NCBI GenBank assembly: GCA_964467315.1
Contig: CAYXSA010000005.1
Coordinates: 11,386 to 75,385 of the forward strand
DNA: 64,000 nt
Direction of reading: 5' to 3'
Source: JAAFIM01 sp964467315
Lineage (GTDB): Bacteria > Bacteroidota > Bacteroidia > Chitinophagales > Saprospiraceae
A model generated the notes under the pieces. The model worked only from the letters and a program-made list of their open reading frames with translations, was not told the origin of the DNA and did no database searches. Of the stretch, positions 21,701 to 27,678 are shown piece after piece; positions within the stretch are counted from its first letter, which is position 1; the number at the start of each line of letters is the position of its first letter. The translations under genes and the position numbers were made by a program.

Positions 21701-23774
21701 TTGGACAACCATATTTTGCTAAAAAAGCATCATGCCCCTGTCCACGAGTGGTTATACCAAAAACTCCCTGCAAAGAAGGATCAAAATCTGAAGTTCCCTG
21801 AAATGCACCCCCTAAAAAAAAGTCCCGCTGATTCTCCCCCAATGTTATAGTAGGATTCAATTCCGATTCCGCTCCTCCTACAACTAATGACCACAGATGC
21901 TCCATAGAGTTATTGTACTTCACAACACCTATATCTGTTGTGCTGCCTGATGCTATCATAGCATTGCTCAATACAGCAGGTGTAGTAGCTGAAGACGAAT
22001 ACAAGGACACTGTCCGCGCAGTCTGGCGTAAATTCAAATTACCTGTAAATATCAGGGCTAAAAATATATTACCATTATCATCCATCTCTATCGCGTCAGC
22101 AGTAACTGAAGGGGCAAAAACACCAGGCGAAGACAGCTCTTGGTAACGAAGTACATGTATATCCTTAGGGCTTCTTGTTTTTGTAATAGACGGACCTGGA
22201 CTAACATAATAAGAAACATCTCCCGACTGTATAGCATTGACAGCTTCCACCAAAAGTAAAGAATTTTCTATTCGTGTGCCTGCTAAATCGTAATGCGTTG
22301 TGTAGTACGAATTAGTAGGTATAAATAAAATGTCTTTGTTGTTGTTGTAAGTGTTGTTTTTAGTTGTTTGTACTGCCAACAATATTTTGTCGTCCTTTAC
22401 CAGAATATCCTGAACACTAGTTTGTGCCTCCCCACGAAAACGCTGCTCATATACTAAAGCCGCATTATCCTTTTCATACTTAGCTATAAAGCCACTCTGC
22501 ACGTATACGCTTCCTGGTACTGCGGGAGCAGTTTCAGTTGCAGCAATAGGAGTTCCTGTTATAAAGCTTGGTGCAGTTATCAATGCTAATGCAACGCTAT
22601 CGGCTGCTCCTCCATGCGAAGAACAGTGGGCAGCAGGCCGATTAAAATGCCCTCCAACATAAACAAAACGCCCGTCCACAGATAAAGCATTTGATACTAT
22701 AGTGCCATTCTGTGTCTTATTTCCCAATACTTGGGCACTCATAACTGTTTGGGCCAATGTAGCGTTATACGATACCCAAAAATTGAATTCTCCCAAATCG
22801 TTTGACCCCGAACAAGAAGACCCCCCAAGTGCAGTAGGCGCCTGAGAACTCATCAACAATGTATTCACGCTCGGAGCCACAGTTGAAAAAAGCTGAAAAC
22901 TGGTATTTGATTTTCTTGATCCCTGGAATTCTTGGCTTTCAACAGCCACTGTAGAATCCCTCGGCGTTCCCCCCTCAGAAGGACGAAGAGAAAAAGGGTC
23001 AAAAGGAAAATAAGGAAATTTTGGCGGAATATAAATAACAGGAACACTATTATCCGTTACGGAACGCTCCCGATAAACACCCAAGACATATACATTTCCT
23101 GTACTTTCGTCTATATCCAAATCCGATATAAACGCCGTTGTATTTGCTTGATAGGTTGCATTACCATTTTGAGGATACAAAAAAGTAAGCGCATTTGCTA
23201 TTGGAGTAGTAGTAGTAGCAAATGAAGTATTATTCAACTCGGAAATACTGTATTGTGCTACAAATAAAACAGGCTTGAGTACTTGAGGAATAGTGGGGGT
23301 ACCCACTTTTGCTCTCGGAAATAAACCGCCATTAGATTTTATTGAACCTGCTATATATAAATTATTCCCTGAAATCTCCAGATGCAACTTACGAGGAGAA
23401 GACAAAGAACCAGCATACCCCCCATTGACATTGGGTATTAAAAATTTTGTGGAAGGAGAGGTAATGGTCGAATCCGTCAACCAAAGCCGCCAAACCAGCC
23501 CTCCATCAGGCGTATATTTATACAAAAACAACGCATCAACTTCGCCATCCATAGCTCCCGCCTTTCCCACTAAAGCATAAACATGGTTACCATCTTTAGC
23601 GATATCATACGTCACCTCATGGGCTGTGGATGACATTGAAGCCCCCGTACCATAATCACTCTTCGCCCAAACCAAACCCACCTGCGCCTGCACAGAGGCA
23701 GACACCGATGCTATCAGCCCCAGACAGAGCAACCAACGAGCTATTAAGCCGCTTTTTGTATATTTATTTATCAT
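12789..23774 (-). CDS. Giant T9SS-secreted adhesin-like repeat protein (3661 aa)
   Basis: The ATG at 23774 is preferred over an in-frame TTG 27 bp upstream because it gives a clean signal peptide (residues 1-31, ending SVQAQ). Order: SBBP/beta-propeller-like region to about residue 690 (NVYVLGVY, FVYVGGHF); Ig-like repeats to about 1700 with the C-x-x-C-x-Y-x-W signature (CTGCQYKWY, CIGCTYAWY, CAGCYYRWY); repeated C...P.GG modules to about 3060; a PKD domain (YVWDYGDG); a jelly-roll/choice-of-anchor-like domain; an Omp28-like segment (VLLEHFSNQN) lacking the usual thioredoxin-type cysteines; and a C-terminal type A sorting domain of about 80 residues (KLYPNPAQTYF...). Export by T9SS follows from that domain. 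Adhesion is inferred. It is a tandem paralogue of the window-edge gene. Its 5' two thirds are more AT-rich than its 3' third. Confidence 0.93.
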   Translation of the reverse strand: MINKYTKSGLIARWLLCLGLIASVSASVQAQVGLVWAKSDYGTGASMSSTAHEVTYDIAKDGNHVYALVGKAGAMDGEVDALFLYKYTPDGGLVWRLWLTDSTITSPSTKFLIPNVNGGYAGSLSSPRKLHLEISGNNLYIAGSIKSNGGLFPRAKVGTPTIPQVLKPVLFVAQYSISELNNTSFATTTTPIANALTFLYPQNGNATYQANTTAFISDLDIDESTGNVYVLGVYRERSVTDNSVPVIYIPPKFPYFPFDPFSLRPSEGGTPRDSTVAVESQEFQGSRKSNTSFQLFSTVAPSVNTLLMSSQAPTALGGSSCSGSNDLGEFNFWVSYNATLAQTVMSAQVLGNKTQNGTIVSNALSVDGRFVYVGGHFNRPAAHCSSHGGAADSVALALITAPSFITGTPIAATETAPAVPGSVYVQSGFIAKYEKDNAALVYEQRFRGEAQTSVQDILVKDDKILLAVQTTKNNTYNNNKDILFIPTNSYYTTHYDLAGTRIENSLLLVEAVNAIQSGDVSYYVSPGPSITKTRSPKDIHVLRYQELSSPGVFAPSVTADAIEMDDNGNIFLALIFTGNLNLRQTARTVSLYSSSATTPAVLSNAMIASGSTTDIGVVKYNNSMEHLWSLVVGGAESELNPTITLGENQRDFFLGGAFQGTSDFDPSLQGVFGITTRGQGHDAFLAKYGCPKIEVNTDSITVRCEGTPISLKADVDCPSGNCNINYTWIAPDGSQFFAGSEYTFSPSIGTNVRIVEASDVNTGCVVADTVSIDVNQQVTVLTQPTTAQICAGTSISFSANANLPGTTYKWYYANSNTPMDTTNTVIATLPGSYRVVASSNGCEATAVSLLNQYNQQSPQIYPDTALLCGGSIQLQINGCPGCSFNWTPPLGSGAFSNTNSITANSVGTYVVNIVDNNGCGYLLNKTVSNSSFLLPTIAGRTADNQQTNALCSAQPLIIETLPYCATCSYQWSNGSTANFTFAFTPGDYKVTVVNSATGCMGVSNVFPVQNTSLASPLVEALPSKICTDQSSTTNAILNVTNACAGCYYRWYENTDLNSVVAIGTTVNLNTGGDYILRVTDTLNCSEYSSIFEVEQANVSLPTISTNHRRLCGNNTAELSTTPCTGCQYKWYIQTSGVGLTQIGGASAANHVTNTPGTYFIEVAYPNGCVRTSNPIIIGFDTSFSIAIDTQTRYICAGQPVTLNAEGSYLLPPTWSYQWYRNGVAEPNATGYNYTTNQAGTYYIQVIDQDSCIANSQFQNVFAASEGSNPVLTAVPNVLCAGDTALLTVVHTPCDSCVYGWYLDNNAAEAFTTTNSHQTPNKRGYYAVVFDANTTCYYLSNVIQIRDTILSAPVIVPLNNPQCSPIGVSVLLSTAPRTGAVYIWRKGGTTIYTGNQNVFAITDSMGAGNYSLVIQQGNCFTAPSNDIPVSFSTFNAQLFSTSNVVCNGDSVFLYTLPRASTLDVSSGTSDAPCIGCGYEWFNNGVPIPNSNLDSFKSTLGVIADGDYYAVISNNPPSGISACSDTTNIISIQVATASAQLQTSTTQDTIANTAFVCGASNQTVLSVTPCIGCTYAWYYGVGSYGSVNLISSLVGASISVTGSASAGFYRVGINNNGCISSDSIHIIPTGAFNAGFIFSPSVTGNPSVAHVCSGAPIAFTDTSASVVRRWVRNAIPIPGLLAEQSSYQTATGGLYSLIAVDNRGCIDTTSSITVIEYTPAPGFSLVLDPVNPVPITSPSITLDDYLFPISVRTGIGGYTSLTASGALNHVNQTFNPSIAGPGQHIVYYHDTLGSCIFTVFDTIEVLQATNVDIVNRRLANFAAQCPPAGCPQYEACLQDSMRVILTNFPFIPSQVQFMTDTGYFSVNIAPVLNPIGSVWSGYIPVIVPSHARTGKLRLVNGLDMFQTTFFLVVQNPAVSIDLAGIQQPLCSNNSNAQLVAVPSTGNTGFGLLSAAYLSAPGITVPTLLTSDTFYAASPISVNIPSITGYDLNGRQDFVLTYRFRPVYTGTIIACPNAVVDTMHIQARNVNLDSVRYTPISLTQTMQGLAPMTRLVYPLSTRLYANNYTGTYVNSNSILPSTMPTTTTASSVTYHISNTGCTNSAASNVSILPSPSLAVIPDFVCRLANDTIFVGRNASGPYVTRNGTTTQFDPQYTYQNNTVFTPDYGMVEHIHSMTLTSSNGGLIPLNLANGAERYALVPTNIAGNTTTLTLTYRYYRTINFFDAAASIDPTDTGSYVIAQIQRVVNFEDLPAVLINPAILADPAFCKENTFFQFSGTPNGGQYYLYNRPATVRVDSLENNLFNPTDYPSTAPLDSFTLRYVFTGNACKDSAQTIIAVVRPFSITLTAPSAPAFCQEEPNSIVSAISDIQAPNQLDAATGLFYVGGVQSGNVFSPSLRYPSTSTVTEPFAVAYTIADIYGCVAEDTTTFFVHPTPVLGMTTLAPVYCANDPVLPLQLFSNTVDITTAFGTNTVTLSAVGLINPSPGSVAPSYYPLQATASRRDTTVRDTIVYTLVDGNGCTATYTHEMIIRELPFVGLVLAGGEPVPATFCEGDTAKIVGVPLGGAFSNVETQPNGFPFSLNANTGDFYPQIAGATPNSITEEYLYWYANNATGCRDTIRDTIIIFNRAEVTITGLPLSTCASDVTLPLGITAVGPTVTAGVFTGFPATSVGNNNIPASTAEFYPDSAGIFDTPTSIGVRLDYSSNGCDSRVDTFILVNPLPQLSFNMPGDTLAGGTIDRRYHICESADSVPLYANNRFMTNVAPVFPETGVFTARGIRMFGNPAAVPPTTRYIYFARDAVFGADTIRYTYTDPRGCSNFLERVVVVDTVPALGFAGFSPNTQIGSNPDTFSYCGNDAPFLVVPSPFGGLLSFQQQLQQSGVYNLDPSQLAAPATYELSYIYISHRYTNGRVCQDSIKNYVEIRPVPVLNFVSIPTQVCVDSATAPIVLQASPVGGFFRDVTNGTGVAGGILADSIFDPSAQFGIREIEYLYQDPITLCSDTIAQNISVFRIPLVSFLTGGGCEGDDISFITGSTGLVNTPPSRDSITTYVWDYGDGLIDSLGTPANPVVVPNRLHEYALAGIYFPRLLIVNQGVCSSAYQQRIVISPKIAVTPALPYIQGFDNGAEGWIQETVNNSNPLDSLWDFGWATGSRITTAQAENNVWVTRASAPYQPADRGWVYSPCFDISALRRPMVAMDTWIDSREGIDGAVLEFFHPTQGWVNLGERDKGINWYDSLYLISAPGAQVLRPNEAPIGWSGENLDGFVSSRYRLDTDRRNGDLRGMTSLRMRVSFAAADNTSANGREGFAFDNVYVGDRGRSVLLEHFSNQNIQGIATVEANLYRLIYSNLYGRDVTLLQFQTPLGGADSYYNQATAESNARTLFYGVSESAKKVRINGQNYVSTTEELVNNVGGSHEFLDMEMLKPASFQITIPTVPQIFQAGTGAATGSANVVVLVKALRDLPLDPYVVHAVVTEDSLRSTQRHNMISVVRAMLADVALATDPTAGTPFERPWVTDDEVEVTLNWSFPTSQYRRHNLRMNVFVQNNATKEVLQVATSRDLTVFNGPVNVEELAPGEGREIIDFKLYPNPAQTYFTVEFEQPLEGEYDWQVVDMLGRVLRTGKAQAGERTIEVATDDFSAAMYIFSINNQTVYSQRQVIITKP

Positions 23775-24000
23775 ATTCAACGCTTTTTTAAAGCCACTCA
23801 ACTGAAATTCTAACCCTATAAGCAGTTTTCAATGCGAAAGATAAGCCCCTTCGCCCTATAAAACAAAGACAATTTTTGGCAATTCTTACAGAATATACCC
23901 CGACATTATGCCTATAAACACCGATAAAACCTATGTTTGTAAGCTGTAAAAATTACACACATAGCCTTTTTTTCTAATTTATATTTTTCTAAAGCAACAA

Positions 24001-24045
24001 GAAGAACCCTACCAATCGTCTTGGGGACTAAGTAAGGTTCTTGCT
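24001..24045 (-). terminator. Possible terminator hairpin in gap 23775-24065
   Basis: AAGAACCcTAC near 24001 pairs with GTAaGGTTCTT near 24033, giving an imperfect long-loop hairpin just beyond the stop of the gene at 24066. The rest of the 291-bp gap is AT-rich and shows no repeat element. There is no strong U-tract, so the call is weak. Confidence 0.3.
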
Positions 24046-24065
24046 TGTATTTTGTAGCCTAAATG

Positions 24066-25169
24066 CTAAGCCTTCGTTGCCAATTTTGCGCCTACCACCT
24101 GCACATGCGAGGGCTTGAAGTTGGGTCCCAAAAGCGCCGCCGTCAAATAAACCGCCTGCAAGGCCTGCGCTCGCTGCGCGGGCTCTTTGCCCTCTGTAGC
24201 TGCCGCTATAGCTGCCTGCAAACTTGCCTGCATGAGCTGCACTTCCTCCGCTTTTGCCTTGCGTTTGGCGCGCTTCTCAAAAAACTTATCCGCCAGCGTT
24301 TGCGCCAAAGTCTTTTTCTTAGCCTGTGCCGCAACTGCCAATTTCTGCAAATCCTTGCGCGCCTTCGCTACCTCGCCCGCGCCCTTCGACACCTCTTTTT
24401 GCGCCAATTTGCCCGCCTTTTTATAGGCAGCATCAAACTCGTCGCAAAGCGTGCTAACCTGCTTTATCGCCACCATATCCGTGCGCGTAACCTCTTCGCC
24501 CGATTTTAGCTTCGGAGAAACCTCCTTCTGCACTCGCGCAAACCCCTCCTTAAAGGATTTCAAAATGCCGCTTATCGCCGTCAATTCCGCTGTAGCCGCC
24601 TCCTTCAAGGATGCTATTTTCTCCTCCTTTGTTGGCTTGCCTTTTTTCTTTTTCTTCGCCTCCTCCTCTGCCGCCTTCGCCGCAGCCGCCGCAGCTACTG
24701 CCGCCGCGTCTTCGCCAGTGTCGCCTTCGCCCTCGCCTTCTTCCTCCTCATCTTCGCCCTCTGGCAACAAGGCCTCCGTTACATTCAAGGACAATTTCGC
24801 AGGCTTCAATATCAAATTGTCTATCAAAGTCGCCGTCGTAGAGGCTATCTTACCTTTTTTTATCACCACATTGAAAGACTGCCCATCTGCGCCAAAACCG
24901 CAACTGCCCACCGCAAAATCGCGCTCCTTCCGCTTCAAAACCTCCTTCACATAAGGCTTCCATTTCGCGTCGCGGTCGCCGATGATCAGCATCGGGATTT
25001 TTTTATCGCCCGTATCTTGAAATTTGAACTGTCCTATCAGCAAAAATTGCACAGGCACAGACCCATCGGGGCTCTCCTTTTTCAGGCGCGCCATCTCTTT
25101 ATACAAAAAATTGCGGTATTCCTTAAAGCCAATACCTTCGAGTTCGTCGTGCGTGAATTTCGTTTTCAT
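24066..25169 (-). CDS. Unknown protein with Ala/Lys/Glu-rich coiled-coil half (367 aa)
   Basis: I do not recognise a named family. Residues 1-130 look like a compact alpha/beta domain (VPVQFLLIGQFKF, PMLIIGD). Residues 138-180 are low complexity: an acidic run EDEEEEGEGEG, an Ala-rich stretch and KKKKKGKPTKEEK. Residues 180-367 are Lys/Ala/Glu-rich and probably helical coiled coil. No signal peptide or membrane segment is visible, so it is probably cytoplasmic. The ATG at 25169 was chosen because a good promoter lies 55 bp upstream; in-frame upstream starts would overlap that promoter. It stands alone, with F1 elements beyond its promoter. Confidence 0.8.
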   Translation of the reverse strand: MKTKFTHDELEGIGFKEYRNFLYKEMARLKKESPDGSVPVQFLLIGQFKFQDTGDKKIPMLIIGDRDAKWKPYVKEVLKRKERDFAVGSCGFGADGQSFNVVIKKGKIASTTATLIDNLILKPAKLSLNVTEALLPEGEDEEEEGEGEGDTGEDAAAVAAAAAAKAAEEEAKKKKKGKPTKEEKIASLKEAATAELTAISGILKSFKEGFARVQKEVSPKLKSGEEVTRTDMVAIKQVSTLCDEFDAAYKKAGKLAQKEVSKGAGEVAKARKDLQKLAVAAQAKKKTLAQTLADKFFEKRAKRKAKAEEVQLMQASLQAAIAAATEGKEPAQRAQALQAVYLTAALLGPNFKPSHVQVVGAKLATKA

Positions 25170-25223
25170 TTGGGGGGAGTTTATTTGTTTTGAGCGCCTT
25201 TGCGGCTGCATTTTCGCCAACGT

Positions 25224-25255
25224 CAAAAGTACACTTTTCCCCACAACTTTCCAAA
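25224..25255 (-). promoter_or_regulatory. Bacteroidota-type promoter for the gene at 24066
   Basis: On the minus strand TTTG (25252-25255) is followed by 20 bp and TACTTTTG (25224-25231). This matches the Bacteroidota sigma consensus TTTG-N~19-TAnnTTTG and lies about 55 bp before the ATG. Confidence 0.7.
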
Positions 25256-25309
25256 TAGCGCCCAACTTTTTTTTCTCCTACCCTATCGCTTTTTTTGGGG
25301 CTTTTTTTT

Positions 25310-25467
25310 TGGGCGTGCCCGCCGCCCGCCTGCTGCGCCAAAGAGGCGCAGCAGGAGACGCGATGAATCGCGTCTCTACACGGGCGGCGGTCGGGCTATC
25401 CGCTGCATCAGCCCTTGCGCCTGCTTCAGCAGGCGCTGTGGTCAGATTCCGCTTCTATCCCTCACGC
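25310..25467 (+). repeat. F1 modular hairpin element, forward copy
   Basis: GGGCGTGCCC at 25311-25320, GTCGGGCTAT at 25390-25399 and CTATCCCTCACGC at 25455-25467. The inner stem is compound: an outer CGCCGCCCG/CGGGCGGCG arm encloses two further hairpins, CTGCTGCGCC/GGCGCAGCAG and GAGACGCGAT/ATCGCGTCTC. The latter module recurs at 29796-29818. The middle stem carries GCGCCTGCT/AGCAGGCGC. It faces the reverse copy at 25548. Confidence 0.9.
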
Positions 25468-25547
25468 GTCTACACACCCGACCCAATCCCCTACCCCAAA
25501 AAAATAGCCCCAAAGGGGCTTAGTTTTTATAACCGTAGGCAAACGAA

Positions 25548-25702
25548 AACATATAAAAAAACGCGCCGCCCCCCTTTGGGGCGGCGCGTGCCGTATTCTG
25601 CGTGAGGGATAGTAGGGGCGAATCAACATTCGCCCATTTGGGCGATGGTGAAACGCCCCGCATAGCCCGACCGCCGCGCCTTTTTGCGCGGCGGGCACGC
25701 CC
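25548..25702 (-). repeat. F1 modular hairpin element, reverse copy with outer stem
   Basis: It begins with AACATATAAAAAAACGCG, a segment shared with the copies at 27507 and 32302, followed by an outer stem of 12-bp arms (25561-25572/25578-25589). GCGTGAGGGATAG is at 25600-25612, ATAGCCCGAC at 25662-25671 and GGGCACGCCC at 25693-25702. The inner stem is CGCCGCGC/GCGCGGCG; the middle stem is of the GGGGCGAAT...CGCCC type. It ends 20 bp from the stop of the next gene. Together with the forward copy it fills most of gap 25256-25722. Confidence 0.92.
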
Positions 25703-25722
25703 AAAACAAAAAAAAGATAGAC

Positions 25723-27432
25723 TTACTGACGCTGCGCTTTGAGCGTGGCGCGCTTGCCGTCTTGGCTACGCAATTCGATGAAGTACATACCCGCAGCCGA
25801 AGGCAACTCCACTTGCAGTTGCTCTACGTTTTGGTGTTTTGTGCTGCTCATTTGCTGACCCAAACCGTTGAAAACCGTAGCCTCTATCTCTGCGCTAAGC
25901 TCGCCAAGCTGAATATCCACGCGACCATCAAAGCTGGGATTTGGGAAAAGCTGCATCTGCGCAAACTCCGTGCGCTCCACGCTGATAATCGTTTGCGACC
26001 ATTTGGCTATAAAAATATCCTCACTGCCCAATGCCGCTGTTGTATCCGTCCCAAAAGAAAGCGCGCCTGTTTGCTCGCCAACAAGATACAAATGCGCAGC
26101 ATTAGGGCTGTTGGTTACATGCACATTATTGGAAACCTCCCCCAGCGTCGTATCCACAGACGCGTAGTGCCAGAGATAGCTGCCCGCACTGCTCAACTTG
26201 AGGACAAAAGGCAAGGACTTAGTATTTGCTCCCGTATCTGTTGCCGTCCCTGCGCTGGGGTCAAAATCTACTGCACCCGTATAGCTGCCGCCAAAATAAA
26301 TATTATCGTCAGCGTCATAGCTAAGGCTACGAATAGTGGTGCTGCTATTAGCATTTTGTGGCTCTAACATCAGTCCAGAAACATAGTCACCCGCACTATT
26401 GAGCAGCAATACTACTGCGTTGTCCTTAGTGGCACTAAACGCATTCGTTCTAAGTACAAGCGCTGCAGAAGGATCCATATCCATGCTATCTCTAAATCTG
26501 CCTGCTAAAGCTACGCTACCGTTATTTAGCACGCGTATACCGCCTGCATAAGCGCTTTTTGCGGCTACTGTTTTCGTCCACTGAAAAGTGCCCGCCGTAT
26601 TCCACTTTGCTACCCAAAAACCATTGTTGTATGCAGAGGGCACCAAAGGAGCCTGTACGGCTGCGCTTTTGTCTAAATCAATAGCAAGTCCATAATACGG
26701 CTGAGAAAAATATAAATCTCCTGCTGCATTTGTCGCAATACTCAAACCACCATCGCCTGTTTCCAAAGCGTGCGACCAAACAAAGTTTTGAGAAGCATCC
26801 AGTTTGACAAGTGCAGACCCCAATCCCGAATTAGTCAGGGTTTGAGTACCTGCATTGGGGTCGCTATCAATACTATTTTCGAAAAAAATCGCTAAGTACA
26901 AATTGCTGCTGCCATCTATCGCCAGAGCTATAAGTTGGTCGTAGCCTGTGTTGCCAAAATGTTTGACGGATACAAAATCGCCATTACTGTCAAGTTTCAA
27001 CAAAAAAGCATCAACACTGCCAGCCGAGCTAAGATTTTGCGTTCCTGCATTGGGGTCAAAATCTACGGTTCCTTCAAATTCTCCGCCTATATAGACATTG
27101 CCACCGCCATCAAGCGCTAAGGTTATTCCAGCATCATCTCCAGTGCTGCCTACGCGCTTTACCCAAGTCAGGGCACCTGAGGGGGCGTATTTCGCAACAA
27201 ATATGTCCTCGCCACCCGCTGAACTAAGCGAAGAAGCCCCCGTTTCATCAAAAGTGGCTGTTCCTTCAAAAGAACCTGCAACATAGAGATTGCCCGTAGC
27301 GTCTACCGCCGAAGACTGAACGTAATCCGTTGAGCTGCCCCCTACGGCATAAGCCCTGTCAAAAGTCGCCTGCGCTTGTGCCTCATAGGCAAACAATGCC
27401 CCCGCAAGCAAGGATAGGATAGTTTTTTTCAT
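25723..27432 (-). CDS. T9SS-secreted SBBP beta-propeller protein, copy 1 (569 aa)
   Basis: The ATG at 27432 gives a signal peptide (MKKTILSLLAGALFAYEAQA, residues 1-20, cut before QATF) and sits just downstream of a strong promoter. Residues 25-480 contain repeated units of the SBBP type with G-N-L/V-Y-V/I-G-G/S and F..TVDFDPNAGT, predicted to form a beta-propeller. Residues 485-569 form a type A sorting domain (MQLFPNPSFDGRV..., ending KRATLKAQRQ), so it should be exported by T9SS and anchored or released at the surface. It is a close tandem paralogue of the gene at 27679: identical length, near-identical signal peptide and C-terminus, and shared upstream DNA. Ligand unknown. Confidence 0.92.
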   Translation of the reverse strand: MKKTILSLLAGALFAYEAQAQATFDRAYAVGGSSTDYVQSSAVDATGNLYVAGSFEGTATFDETGASSLSSAGGEDIFVAKYAPSGALTWVKRVGSTGDDAGITLALDGGGNVYIGGEFEGTVDFDPNAGTQNLSSAGSVDAFLLKLDSNGDFVSVKHFGNTGYDQLIALAIDGSSNLYLAIFFENSIDSDPNAGTQTLTNSGLGSALVKLDASQNFVWSHALETGDGGLSIATNAAGDLYFSQPYYGLAIDLDKSAAVQAPLVPSAYNNGFWVAKWNTAGTFQWTKTVAAKSAYAGGIRVLNNGSVALAGRFRDSMDMDPSAALVLRTNAFSATKDNAVVLLLNSAGDYVSGLMLEPQNANSSTTIRSLSYDADDNIYFGGSYTGAVDFDPSAGTATDTGANTKSLPFVLKLSSAGSYLWHYASVDTTLGEVSNNVHVTNSPNAAHLYLVGEQTGALSFGTDTTAALGSEDIFIAKWSQTIISVERTEFAQMQLFPNPSFDGRVDIQLGELSAEIEATVFNGLGQQMSSTKHQNVEQLQVELPSAAGMYFIELRSQDGKRATLKAQRQ

Positions 27433-27466
27433 CTTGTTTAGATGTTTGTAGTTAGTAAAATCGAAA

Positions 27467-27497
27467 CAAAAATAAGCCTTTTTTATCAAGATACAAA
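27467..27497 (-). promoter_or_regulatory. Promoter for SBBP copy 1
   Basis: Minus strand: TTTG (27494-27497), 19 bp, TATTTTTG (27467-27474), an exact match to TTTG-N19-TAnnTTTG. It lies 35 bp before the ATG and directly abuts the F1 copy at 27507. Confidence 0.78.
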
Positions 27498-27506
27498 AGC
27501 TTGTAA

Positions 27507-27663
27507 AACATATAAAAAAACGCGCCGCCCTCCTTTGGGGCGGCGCGTGCCGTCTATCGCGTGAGGGATATGTAGAGCCGTAGCATGGCACAAGTGCGTA
27601 AGCACGCCGTGCTACGGCTCAAATAGCCCGACCGCCGCGCCTTTTTGCGCGGTGGGCACGCCC
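27507..27663 (-). repeat. F1 modular hairpin element, reverse copy
   Basis: Leading AACATATAAAAAAACGCG, outer stem CGCGCCGCCC/GGGGCGGCGCG, GCGTGAGGGATA (27559-27570), a long middle stem with arms GAGCCGTAGCA/TGCTACGGCTC carrying a nested GTGCGT/ACGC hairpin, ATAGCCCGAC (27623-27632), inner stem CGCCGCGC/GCGCGGTG (one G-U-type pair), and GGGCACGCCC (27654-27663). It ends 15 bp from the stop of the next gene. Confidence 0.92.
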
Positions 27664-27678
27664 AAAACAAAAAAATGC

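Noticed and set aside
25462..25704. Small ORFs such as those beginning MGVPAA or ending RRVPYFA inside intergenic regions
   Set aside because: They are translations of F1 elements and recur with every copy. No start signals or family support.
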